Shown here one piece after another: positions 1 to 10,659 of a stretch of 64,000 nucleotides of DNA. Within the stretch, counting starts at the first letter, position 1; every line of letters starts with the position of its first letter. The stretch comes from Collybiopsis luxurians FD-317 M1 (Eukaryota; Basidiomycota; Agaricomycetes; Agaricales; Omphalotaceae), in assembly GCA_000827265.1 (NCBI GenBank), contig KN834787.1, positions 164,692-228,691 of the forward strand. The letters are read 5' to 3'. Made by a program: the position numbers and the translations under genes. Below the pieces are notes generated by a model. That model did not search any database, had not been told where the DNA came from, and worked only from the letters and a program-made list of their open reading frames with translations.

Positions 1-2
1 AA

Positions 3-138
3 CCTCAGAACAACACAGTAGAGAGTTCTCGTCACCTATAGCCTACGTAAGTACACAAAACTATAGTAACATTAGCATATAGGAAAATGATATGGAAAAG
101 GAAATACGTACCCTCAGAACAACACAGTAGAGAGTTCT
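3..138. repeat. 27-bp direct repeat pair
   Basis: The same 27-nt string, starting cctcagaacaacacag, occurs at 3-29 and 112-138 with an A/T-rich spacer. No gene is visible in 1-285. Confidence 0.7.
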
Positions 139-285
139 GAGGGACTTGTCCAATTCGTACAATTATATATGAGGAAAACAAATTGGAAAATATAGGAAAA
201 ATATAAAGGAGGTAAAACATCCGACTTATCCAAAACTCTTATCCAAAACTTCGGCTTCCTGAGACAACTGCACACAGAGGTAATT

Positions 286-519
286 TCAAGATGGATAGCT
301 TGTCGTCCACAACACCATCACATGACAGACGCGTTGGCTATGCATCCGACGTGTCCACTTTAACAGCTTCTTTCTTCTGGAATTCTGATACTTGTCACTG
401 GCCTCTCGACATCCTTTCTTCATGTAATGGTGAGAAAAGTTTTTCAACCCTCCGGGTCTGAGTTTTACTTTTTTGTGACAGTTGGGACACTCAAACTTCC
501 CATTGGAATCTATGGTCAT
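286..519 (-). CDS. Small zinc-finger-like ORF, hypothetical
   Basis: An ATG-started ORF of 77 codons. Near its N-terminus is a CPNC pair followed by HH and GC, a spacing that could form one C2H2 or C2HC finger, and then a basic tail (SRRKKLLKW). I do not recognise the protein. Similar single fingers occur in repeat-derived basidiomycete ORFs, and the flanks here look repetitive. It could be the first exon of a longer decayed gene. The region 520-1430 holds no convincing gene. It has a GC-rich patch near 1020-1070 and several aacct/ggttcag motifs at 1130-1260 that could pair. Confidence 0.25.
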   Translation of the reverse strand: MTIDSNGKFECPNCHKKVKLRPGGLKNFSHHYMKKGCREASDKYQNSRRKKLLKWTRRMHSQRVCHVMVLWTTSYPS

Positions 520-1438
520 GGTCTAAAGGACACAGAAGGTCAGATAAGCACAACAATTTGAGCAGGCTGAACATACATTGATATCTATTGTGTTCACATT
601 TGTTGTCATTGAGCTTGAGTCAGTTACTGTTGCTTTGCTATGAATGGTGGTTTTGTTCTTCAATACTCAGAGCAAGACTTATATTTCACACCCTCATGCA
701 ATCTCATAGCCAGAACATGTTGAATGAACAATGGATTCTCGTCCAACATTGGACACAATGAGGTGGCCAAAGGCTTCCCTGAAAAGGGCCACTCAACTCA
801 AAACATCACATGCTGCTGAGCTATGGCTCATTGTTCATTAATGTGTTAATGAGTGTACCGATTCGGACCCCCACCTCGGTTACCATGTGTGCCAAGCTTT
901 GTACCTTCAGAAAAGGCGCACAACAGTATATTGTAGTGCAGACATCGAAAAAACTTCATTTAAGCCTTTTCTGACCCTCCGAGAAGGTAGGTCAAAAAAA
1001 AATTTTCAGCCTTCATGGCTGACCCTCCCTCCCCACCCCCGTTCCGGGATTCGCCGGGCCGGGGCCCCTTGAAAAACTATAAACTACTTGAACAATTTTT
1101 GAGCAAGAATTTTCTACAGATTGCACTATCAGTGGTCAAACCTGGTGCACCTCTGAACCTGAACCTTTAAACCTTAACCTCTGGTTCAGGTCTATGGCTT
1201 GCAAATTTCTGAACTGGACCCCAGGTTCAGGCTCAAGGTTCAGCAAAAATTGAAGGTTTGCAGACCAAAGTGAACTGCGGCAATACTGCAGCAACATGAT
1301 CCATTAGTCAGCAACTATATACTACTACATAAGGCAAATTTTTGATAGATAAGATCAGATGAATGGACAAAAAGATTAGGGGAAAATGATAACAGAGTAG
1401 TCAAATGATATACAGTCACAGGTGCTTATAGAAAGACA

Positions 1439-1662
1439 GTGACAAGGATGCTACTCCCCCATAATCTGCATGGACATCTTCACCAGTGGCTCTTCAATCT
1501 GCAGAGTGTTGTAATATGTTCCCATGTTGGAATATTCACTTGCCAAATTCTGCATTCCAGTAAGAGTATTAGGATGCTACTCTTCTATGATGTATTGGGA
1601 CATTTCCACCAGTGGCTCTTCAATCTGCAGAGCTTTGTCACAGTGTGATATCTTCCAATGTT
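1439..1662 (-). pseudogene. Orphaned TPR repeats of the NLR gene, cut off by a MITE
   Basis: On the minus strand this continues the 126-bp TPR unit of the gene to its right: ALQIEEPLVE-like and MQNLASEYSN-like segments are still readable. It lies beyond a 235-bp inverted-repeat insertion. The EQHPD motif of each unit has become E-stop-H, because CAG has turned into TAG in two places (near 1447 and 1588). It is therefore no longer translated as part of the NLR. Confidence 0.75.
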
Positions 1663-1897
1663 CATCAAGAAAAATGATCTGAAGCCCAGGCTGCCCAGGG
1701 ACACCCCCCAAATCCTAGGGAGCCTCAAGATTGCTGAGAATCCCTGGGGTGACCTGGGCTCCCTGGAACCTCTGAGGCCAGTTGAAAATGGCTTTGAGAT
1801 GGCCTCAGGATGCTCAGAGAGCCCAAGGCTGCCTAGGATTTAGGGGGTGTCCTCTGGCCAGCCAGGTTAGCCTGGGCTTTAGGGCTTTTTCTTGATG
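1663..1897. mobile_element. MITE-like element with about 60-bp terminal inverted repeats
   Basis: The left end reads CATCAAGAAAAA and then a C-rich block (AAGCCCAGGCTG, GGACACCCCC, AAATCCTAGG). The right end is the reverse complement of nearly the same text. The interior has no ORF of note. The TPR sequence continues on both sides (aatgtt on the left, ttggag on the right), which fits a short target duplication: TT, or TGTT if the edge is shifted. Its insertion puts the stop at 1879 into the NLR frame. Confidence 0.8.
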
Positions 1898-4800
1898 TTG
1901 GAGTATTGACTTGCCAAGTTCTGCATTCTACTGAGAGTATCAGGATGCTGCTCTCCCAGGATCTGCTTTGACATCTCCACCAGTGGCTCTTCAATTTGCA
2001 GAGCCTCATGATATCTTCCCATCTTGAAGTATTCATTTGCCAAGTTCTGCATTCTAGTAAGAGTATCAGGATGCTGCTCTCCCATGATCTGCTTGGACAT
2101 CTCCACCAATGGCTCTTCAATCTGCAAAGCCTCATGATATCTTCCCATCTTGGAGTATTCATTTGCCAAGTTCTGCATTCTACTAAGAGTATCAGGATGC
2201 TGCTCTCCTATGATCTGCATGGACATCTCCACTAGTGGCTCTTCAATTTGCAGAGCCTCATGATATCTTCCTATGTTGGAGTATTCATTTGCCAAGTTCT
2301 GCATTCTACCAAGAGTATCAGGATGCTGCTCTCCCATGATCTGTTTGGATATCTCCACCAGTGGCTCTGCAATCTGCAGAGCCTCATGATATCTTCCCAT
2401 GTTGGAGTATTCATTTGCCAAGTTCTGCATTCTACTAAGAGTATCAGGATGCTGCTCTCCCATGACATGCTTGGACATCTCCACCAGTGGCTCTTTAATC
2501 TGCAGAGCTTCATAATATCTTCCCATCTTGGAGTATTCATTTGCCAAGTTCTGCATTCTACTAAGAGTATCAGGATGCTGCTCTCCCATGATCTGCTTGG
2601 ACATCTCCACCAGTGGCTCTTCAATCTGCAGAGCTTCATGATATCTTCCTAAGTTGGAGTATTCACTTGCCAAGTTCTGCATTCTACTAAGAGTATTAGG
2701 ATGCTGCTCTCCCATAATTTGTTTGGATATCTCTACCAGTGGCTCTGCAATCTGCAGAGCCTCATGATATCTTCCCATGTTGGAGTATTCATTTGCCAAG
2801 TTCTGCATCCTACTAAGAGTATCAGGATGCTGCTCTCCCATGATTTGTTTGGATATCTCCACCAGTGGCTCTTCAATCTGCAGAGCCTCATGATATCTTC
2901 CCATCTTGGAGTATTCACTTGCCAAGTTCTGCATTCTAGCAAGAATATCAGCATGCTGCTCTCCTATGATCTGCTTTGATGTCTCCACCAGTGGCTCTTC
3001 AATCTGCAGAGCCTCATAATACCTTCCCATCTTGGAGTATTCATTTGCCAAGTTCTGCATTCTACTGAGAGTATCAGGGTGCTGCTCTCCCATGATATGC
3101 TTGGACATCTCCACAAGTGGCTCTTCAATCTGCAGAGCTTCATGATATCTTCCTATGTTGGAGTATTCACTTGCCAAGTTCTGCATTCTACTAAGAGTAT
3201 CAGGATGCTGCTCTCCCATGATCTGTTTGGATATCTCCACCAGTGGCTCTGCAATCTGCAGAGCCTTATGATATCTTCCCATCTTGGAGTATCCATCTGC
3301 CAAGTTCTGCATTCTACCAAGAGTATCAGGATGCTGCTCTCCCACAATTTGTTTGGACATCTCCACTAGTGGTTCCTCAATCTGCAGAGCCTCATGATAT
3401 TTTCCCATTTTGGAATATTCATTTGCCAAGTTCTGCATTCCACTAAGAGTATCAGGATGGTGCTCACCCAACAGTCCCTTTAGTTTTTCAACAAGCAATT
3501 TTGCCAGCTCCAGTGCTTCCCTATATCTTCCTAATTTTGTTAATGACATTACAACCTTGTTCATTTGATTCAGAGTCTCAGGATGCCACTCTCCCAATCT
3601 TTCATTGGCTTTGCGCCATACCCCTTCCCATATGTGATGAGCTCTTTGGTACCAACCACATTCAAACCATAACTGTCCCATAGCATTATCTGTATGGAAA
3701 TCATCTGTGACCTCAAAATGCATGCAATGATTGACTATTGATCTCAAGAATCTAATGTCTGCACCCGATATGGACATTGCTATTAGACTTTGAGCCCCCA
3801 GTTGAAGGTTTCTTTTAACTGCACTATCAACGCTATTGCCAATCCATTGATGTACCAATGGATGTAAGGAGTATATACCTTTCTCCGCCACTGTGATTAA
3901 TGAATATGAACTTATGGTCTGAATAATTCTGTCCATATTCATCTCATCCCATTCCAATTTCTGTGAGGTCAAAATTACTAAAAATGGATATGCTCCCAAT
4001 TTATATCCTTTTTCTGCCTGAATATTGTTCACTGCCCTCTGAAAAATTTCCCGAGAAATGCCATCATAGTGAAAGCATGAGCATAATCTGAGAAATGTTT
4101 TACATTCTTCATCCAGTCTTTCCCAACTAAGATCCCACGTTGCATAAACTGACAAAGAGTACTTGTCAATACTTTGTGGCAGAGTTTGATTCATCAATGC
4201 CAAGTGATGTTTTTCCAGCCTTCCCAAATATGTATTGAGGCAATTCTGTTGTGAGATATATGAGCCAGCATGCACAAGAGCTAAAGCAAAGTATTGCAAC
4301 TTTGCTGCAATGTACAAGGCATTCAATTCTTCTTCTGAGGTTGGTTGATGGTCCTTTATAGCATGCTTCAAAAGCAACTGAGTACCATCTTCTGAGGTCA
4401 TATCTTTTAGCTCTCTGGACTTCAAACTTAGTTGATTAAGAGCACTATTTCTTGAGGTAATGATGATGTTTCCATGACTGCTTTGTGGCAGAAATTTGCC
4501 CAAGTCAATTTTTGGGTCATCTGCATTGTCATAGAGAATCATCCATTCTTCTTCATGTTTTGCAAGCCATGTAAGTCCAGCTTCCCATTTACTGGTTTTC
4601 TTGAGACCATTATTGATTGCAACATCATAGAAGCTTGCCTTGATCAATTCTTCAGAATTTGCTACAATTACATAGCATTTGGTAAACCTGTAATAAAAAT
4701 TATTGATTTACAGATAATCCACAATCTTGTCATTTAGATGCTGATATTTACCTTGCTTTAACTGTCTGGATAAACTTCAATGCTGTTTAAGTTTTACCAG

Positions 4801-5117
4801 CTCCGCCCATTCCATAAAGTACAAATATTTTTCTTTCGTGAATACTAGTTGATAAGGTGTCCAAGCTAAAATAGCTTTCAAGTTCTAGCAAGACATCTTG
4901 TCTCCCTGTGAAAAATGGTGAGGCCGGACCAAGATCAGCCATGTTCGGGGTGTATCCTGTTAATATCTTTAGCATATGAAATTCAGAAGATGAAAAATGG
5001 AATACTACCAGGTGGTGCAGGGGTGCTATCTTCTTCGTTGAAACTTCCAAAGGTCTGATGCCACACATTAAAACTGGGAGACCCGCTTATAGTAAAGTTT
5101 GATGCTCCAGTAAACAT
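1879..5117 (-). pseudogene. NB-ARC/TPR NLR-like STAND protein, disrupted
   Basis: Proposed exons are 5009-5117 (start ATG 5117-5115, MFTGASNF, the N-terminal motif of basidiomycete STAND proteins), 4752-4956 and 1879-4687, with introns at 4957-5008 and 4688-4751. In order the protein shows FTGRQD, Walker A GMGGAGKT, Walker B WMILYDNADD, the IIITSR sensor motif, an ALAL motif, SLHPLVHQW, and then about 14 TPR units of 42 residues ending EQHPDTLSRMQNLA. Proteins of this kind act as nucleotide-switched recognition receptors, with repeats that bind a ligand. Two lesions break it. The codon after GKT is TAA (4787-4789) where the related fragment near 42.7 kb has CAA. A MITE ends the TPR array early. 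An upstream in-frame ATG at 5213 is possible but less likely. A sequencing error at the TAA cannot be excluded. Confidence 0.8.
1898..3640 (-). repeat. Tandem array of 126-bp TPR-coding units
   Basis: About 14 in-frame units of 126 bp (42 residues) follow the NB-ARC region. The last dozen or so are nearly identical in DNA as well as protein. Differences are concentrated at a few positions: K/N, I/M, and E/A in the QIEEPLVE or QIAEPLVE segment. This pattern fits recent unequal exchange or gene conversion. Confidence 0.85.
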
Positions 5118-5740
5118 GGCACCCCTATTGACACAGATATTAATCCAATGCTGTCTGTGCGATCCCTTGTCATCTGATCGCTCACAGATTGCTTGTGCTA
5201 GTGATGGGAACATTTTCTTCTACTCCGTCCATAGGCGTATCAAGAGTTTGTTGATCCCTATGATCAAGTATTAGGTCAATCAAATATTATTCACATGTCA
5301 TTTCTTACCAGCTGGCCATTGTGCGAGAGTGTGAATGGGCGGATGAAAATATATCTGGTTATGAGGAACCTTATATATGGGATGCCTGACATTATCTGAT
5401 GAACATCAGATGTATTGTCATAATCCATGAGTGCCCGCCGTTCAAAAATTCGGCTGACTCCGGTGTATTGTACATGGCCCACTATAGTTTCTTTAAAAAA
5501 CTCTTCATTGCCGCAAGTAAGTCTAAGTAGTAGGGAGCGGGGAGCCGCAATAATTAACTGTGCTCCGTTCGCTGTGGTGATTTCCTTCTATGTGTGTTGT
5601 TGTAGCTACAGGTATCGCTTGGGGTATGTGTAGGGAAATGTATGGGGACGTGCTCGGTCGTAAGACCAGAATAAAATAAATAGATAGAGGAGGGGTTGTG
5701 TGTAAGGGGGATACAAATGTTGGACGGAAGAATTTGGGAT

Positions 5741-6385
5741 CTATGCACCAGGTAGTTTCATCAAAAGGATCGGCGCCGTCAACGATTTCTTCTCTCCAAT
5801 CTGCCTCCGGGGCGGCGAAGGGGGGGGCGGGTCTAGGTGCAAGTTGAGATAGCCCTCAAGATCTCCGTCGCAGCTGCGAATGGTGAGTTCGGGCTCGCAC
5901 GAGGGTTTGCGGGGGTTGCCGTCTCGCATGAACGCTCCGGACTTCTCTAAGAAAGAGATGAGGGTGTTTACTCCCTCTATCGACCCGAGGATTTCCGCTA
6001 GGCTTATGTCTTGGGACACTTTCCGCAGAATGTGCCTGTATTGTTCGTATCGAGGGCACTCCCGGAGGATGTGCTCGCATGATTGTGGCGGCTTACCGCA
6101 AGGACAGTCAATGTTCTTGAATGGTACGAATTTGTCGAAGTACTTGCCTATGTAGTCGTGACCTGTCCTGCACTGCATGAGTCTCCCGAAGATCTCTCTC
6201 GAGGTCTCTTTAAGGCGTTGGGTTGGTTTGAGGGATGGGGGAATGCGGTTGGCAATGGTGAACCGTCCGTGGATTGATCTCTTGTCCCAGACTTTTGTCC
6301 ATTTTAGCTCAGTTCTCCTCCTGCTCATGCGTACTGCGTCGATTCTTAACCAGGCCCAAATAGCCTCATTCGGACGGTCCAACAC
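5741..6385 (-). mobile_element. 5'-truncated LINE (Tad-like) ORF2 tail
   Basis: An open frame of about 214 codons resembles the end of non-LTR retrotransposon ORF2 proteins. It has LMQCRTGHDYIG, which resembles the end of the RNase H or connection region, then a CPCG...CEH...CPRY cysteine-histidine motif of CCHC type. No reverse transcriptase core is present upstream, so this is a 5'-truncated copy, the usual fate of LINE insertions. The 3' UTR probably runs down towards 5500. Nothing else is supported in 5118-5740 or 6386-6964. Confidence 0.65.
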
Positions 6386-6964
6386 TATAATATGTTGAAG
6401 AAATAAATGAAGTTAAACCTTTCCTTAAGACAAAGGTAAAGAACTTTTGATTAATAGTACAACGGCAGACGATCACAAAAGCAAATAGACTGTTATATAC
6501 ATGTAGGGATGAACAATCAGAAAGAGAAAACGAAACAGAGAATCAAGGTCAAGGAGAGTGTCAGGGCAAGAGCGGCTATACATCGCTCTAGATAAGATAT
6601 GTACCTATCATTATAACAATGGAAATATGTGAGTAGGAAACAAGAAACGAGTGCACGGTGCATATAGACAGCTAAAAGAAGACAAGGAGTGACGGATAGG
6701 AACTGTTAGGTAATGAGAGTGGAAGGAGTGGCTACATATGTAGCGATCGGCGTTGGTGATTATAAAGTGAGCATTAAAGAGAAAGAGGGAGAGAGAGAGA
6801 AACGGCACGACAACCCAATATAGATAGCATAAATCACAGCAGTAGAAAAAAAAGAAAATAGAAAAATCGACGGACAGGATGGAAAACATCGCAGACGAAT
6901 CACAGTCGCCTCCAGCACGACCTTTACCTGTAAAACACAAACACATACACACATACGTTCACAA

Positions 6965-8541
6965 TCACATCTCCCCATCAACAGAAGAAGCAACCACCTC
7001 CTCCAGCTTCTTCGCTCGCGGTCGAGCAGCCGACCGCGGCTTACCCCCCTTCGAGCTCGATCCCGAATCCATACCCACATCCGGATCCACAAACGACACA
7101 CTCAGCTTCCGCCGTCGTTCATCCGACGACGCAGAAGCACCGTGGGTGGGACTCGAGCCTGGCGTAGCGACAATTTCGACAGTTGGGACTGAATTGTTGT
7201 TGCTTTTGGCTCGAGGTTTCATCGCAGCTTTCACTCTGCCCTTCCCTCCCGCAGATCCTGCTCCTGCCCCGGATCCCTCATTAGCCGAGGCTGAAGACGA
7301 CACCTTCGCCGCCTTGCTCCCTCTTGGCGCACGTTTCTTTGTGGCAGATACAGAAGCAGAATCGTCCACGTCCATATCGTCGTCATCGGAAGCTGAGGCT
7401 TCAGGTTTGAAGGCCTTCTCGTCGTGTGTAGCTTTGGTACGCTTCTTTCGCGGTTTAGGTACCGGCGCTGATATAGAGGCTGAAGCTGAAGCTGAGGCAA
7501 CCGGGGAGCTGGGTGCGGCAGGAGGAGCAGCAGCTTTGAGTTTCTTCTTCTTCCGAGACTGGGAGCGCGTACTAGTGACGCTTCGTGCATCATCGTCGTC
7601 GTCGTCGTCCATAGCGGCAGGGTCCTCATTCTGTTCGGCAGCGGCTTCCTTTTCTTCGCGTTTACGGGTGGAACGTTTACGTTTTCGTGGACGATGAGAG
7701 GAGGTTATAGAAGACTCTGAGGAGCCGTCGTCGGATACGTGGGCTTCGAAGCATTTCAAACGATGGCACGAAACGAGCTTATCATCGTACAGGGTTGAGT
7801 CTGCACGGAACCTAGCACGTTTGGTATCGGTCTATGAAAATGCTATTTTAGTTCCATCCCTTTCTGCGGTGATATTTGGAAAAAGAAACGCACGGTATGT
7901 TTACCCTCGTAACACCAGCCATCCGGAGGACCCATATCTCCATCACCTTCAACAGTCCTCCCACAACAATTCCACAACGTTTCGTACTGAGTATCAGCAC
8001 CCTTCCCTCCAACTCGCTCAACCTCCGCACTTTCATCATCATGGGGCACTAGACAGCTCCTCTCGACGTTCTCAACGTCGTAGTAAAACTTGTGGCACCG
8101 TACACAGTGCAGTTGCGGCGGGGGTGTAAGACTCGAGAAGAACGACGTAAGATGGGTCAAAGTCAAAGAGGAGGGCGGGTGAATCGGCTTTGAGCTGCGC
8201 GCTGGCGGTATGAGATGTGCCAAAGTGTATTCGTGGAGGACCTTTGGCGGTACGGAAGAGACGAGGGCGTGTAGAGCGGCAGGATCGGTTATGAGACCCA
8301 AATCTTTATCCAAAAGATTATCTGGGGGCGGGGAAGGGGTTATCGGCGGGCCCTGAACAGTTTCATGGGCTGTAGGGGATGGATTGGGGATATTTTTTCC
8401 AATCGCAGAGGTTACAGAGGGTGAAGGCGTCCGTAGTTGCGAATTTCGAAGCGCCGCGGTTTCAGCCAAAGAGTCTTCTAGACTCTTCGTAGCGGGTTGG
8501 GCCTGCGCATTGGCAGATTTGCGAGAAAAAAAGTTGAACAT
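6965..8541 (-). CDS. CHORD-like zinc-binding protein with charged nuclear-type tail
   Basis: Two exons, 7894-8541 and 6965-7831, with a 62-bp phase-0 intron, encode 504 residues starting MFNFFSRKS. Residues 146-215 hold a metal-site pattern: C146-x2-C149, C163-x3-H167, W190-x-C192-C193, C210-x4-H215 (WNCCG and C-x2-GKH). The spacing and the W-x-CC / C-GKH end resemble CHORD and related treble-clef domains, but one cysteine pair is missing, so this is an analogy. The second exon is low-complexity: KRKR-type basic runs, an eight-residue Asp stretch, Ser/Ala-rich blocks and more KKRAPR-like basic motifs, which suggests a nuclear or chromatin-associated protein. Exact function unknown. The start was chosen over an upstream Val/Ala-rich frame that derives from a GAC repeat. 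Confidence 0.7.
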
Positions 8542-8668
8542 TTTGTCGTCGTTGTCTCTGGCGGCGGCGGCGGCGACGACGACGACGACGATGAGCAATG
8601 AAGGAAGAGTTTAAGAAATAACGGTGGTATCAAAGCAAAAGGAACCTTTTTTGAATTCCGTCACTTGG

Positions 8669-8735
8669 AGCCAATCAACCAATCAGAACGCGTACACGTG
8701 TTTCAGAAACACGCGTCAAACAGCCAACCGCGCTG
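8669..8735 (-). promoter_or_regulatory. Twin CCAAT boxes and an E-box/hairpin upstream of the zinc-protein gene
   Basis: Two CCAAT pentamers lie 8 bp apart (ccaatcaaccaatcag). They are followed by CACGTG inside a short inverted repeat, cgtgttt...aaacacg. This sits about 130-190 bp upstream of ATG 8541 on the minus strand. CCAAT is the HAP/NF-Y site and CACGTG is a bHLH E-box. Actual binding is inferred. Confidence 0.4.
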
Positions 8736-8908
8736 TCAACGGCTGGACAACTGCAACGATTTACAAACACGATTATCAGGCATGTATATCAGTCCTCAGG
8801 CTGTGGCATTTTCCTCAACATTTACGCGCCAACTCAGCGTGTAGAGCAGCAAGTACGTGTATTGACCATAACCGAGAAATAGATAGATATTCAACCAAAA
8901 ACCCAATA

Positions 8909-10659
8909 TCAACAAGACGTCCTCGGTGAAAACGGAAACTTTAGCTGTCCATCGGTTCCATAGATCCCATAACTGAAACAAATTCATCGTCAGCAAAGTA
9001 TTCAATCCTTTGACAGTCAAGTTTCTCACCCCGGTTCCATATCATCGCTATACAGATGCGCGAACCAACCGACACCCCCTCCGGGTACGGTCTTGAAATA
9101 CTCGCACTGCGAGTCGAGTAAGGTGTAGTAATCCTGAGAAGTTCCGACTTTCATTCAGTCTTACCGAGCGAAATTCGTGAAACCGAGCACTTACATGTTC
9201 GTTTGGAACATCAGCCACAGCGTCAGGGCTGTTGGGCTCAACTCCTGGGTATGTTGTTGATGGCCAGCCATTCTGCAAACGAATGTGAGTATTTTTTGAA
9301 AGACACCCAGATGAAAAGGATATACTTCGCTTAAATAAATCTTCTTTCCATTCACATTATCGACAAACCTAAATCGAAACGAGATAAATATACCCAGCCC
9401 GCAACCGCGAGAGGGATCTTACTCCAATACTCACCAATTCAAGTCATCCAAGACTAATGGCCATGAATTCTTCGCTGAAAACCAAATCGTTATTCCACGC
9501 ATCGAAAAAGGCACTCCCCAAAACACAACAGACACACATACCCGTAGAAGCTTGAGCCGAAAAGAATGGAAGCATATGAGCGTCCACAAAATCAATCGCA
9601 TTAATCACTTGCGGTGCGCCACCGTCTTTCTTCAAATCGAGTAAAGAGTTTCTCATCAACACCAACATTTTCCTGATCAAGACACCATCAGCTCACCTGA
9701 TAACTATACGCCATATCCGAAACCGTAACCGGAATCCCCAAGCCGGCCAAATCAGCTTTGGCACTCCAAACTTGGTTCGCCAAGTCTTGCGGCGATAAAA
9801 CGTCGTCGAACAACGGCTCCGAGCCAAATTGCACTACACGGGTAACGAACGGGGCTTTGGGGTTCGAATGGAGGGTATCGAAGAGGTTGTCTCGGCGGGT
9901 CATCCACTCATTGCTCCCGTCGAAACCAAACTGCGTTCAAGGGAAAGGAGGAGGAAAAGATGCGATGATCAGTTGCGAGAAGTGAAGAGACTACGGCCAC
10001 TATTCACCCAAATCAGAGCGTGCACGCCGATTCCACTGGGAGAGAAAAGATTCTTGAGTCCGAGTTCTGGAAACAAAAGAGACCTTGGACGTACGCAGTC
10101 CAAGCAGCATCGATGATATCGTCACTATAGGAGGTGAGGAATGATAAATTGCAGCCGATGAATCACCATAAAAAACCGAGACGCACTAGAATCCATCATT
10201 GTCGCAAGCACCATACAATCGAACATACCGCCCATTAAACTTCTTGCGAATGTTCTTGAAATCCGTCGTCAGCTGGCTCTTGCTCTGACCTGATAGATTG
10301 AACACGGCGAGGGACGAAAATAGATGATAGATGTAGACAAGGCAGGTATTAGATTAATTAGCACTCGAAACTCATTCGACATTTATACACCATCTTGATA
10401 TCGATCACGTACATGCTGTAACCTCATAGCTGAAGCCAACAAAACCATATTCGGCGTTCGTACCACACCACCAACCAGCGGTGGAAGGAGGAACGGAGGA
10501 AGGCATGGTGAAATCCAACGCAGGGAAACAGCTCTTACTCGCACTCGAGCCTGATCCAATGGTGAGATTGAGCCCTAGGGATTGAGTGAGGACATGCGGA
10601 ACCAGTCCGCAGAGGTAAAGGAGAAGGAAGAGAGAGGACTGGGGAAGGACAGAAACCAT
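8909..10659 (-). CDS. Secreted GH17 glucan endo-1,3-beta-glucosidase
   Basis: About eleven short exons can be joined by GT-AG introns into roughly 352 residues, from ATG 10659-10657 to TGA 8911-8909. The N-terminus is a signal peptide (hydrophobic SLFLLLYLCGLV, then HVLTQS). The glycoside hydrolase family 17 signatures are the acid/base Glu in QFGSEPLFDD (about residue 174) and the nucleophile Glu in LSENGWPSTT (about 271). RLYGACDN, a VHALIWFGF strand and GWFAHLYSDD near the end also fit the TIM barrel. The enzyme hydrolyses beta-1,3-glucan, either its own cell wall during growth and fruiting or external glucan. It acts outside the cell. The Glu of LSE and the NGWP that follows it sit on two different exons. 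All catalytic residues are present, so it is probably active. Confidence 0.9.

Noticed and set aside
1439..3369. Several plus-strand ORFs of 60-134 codons repeating HDLLGHLHQWLFNLQS-like text
   Set aside because: They are the antisense of the TPR repeat array and show no family of their own.
6879..7697. Plus-strand ORF of 272 codons
   Set aside because: Antisense shadow of the low-complexity Ser/Asp/Lys tail of the minus-strand zinc protein.
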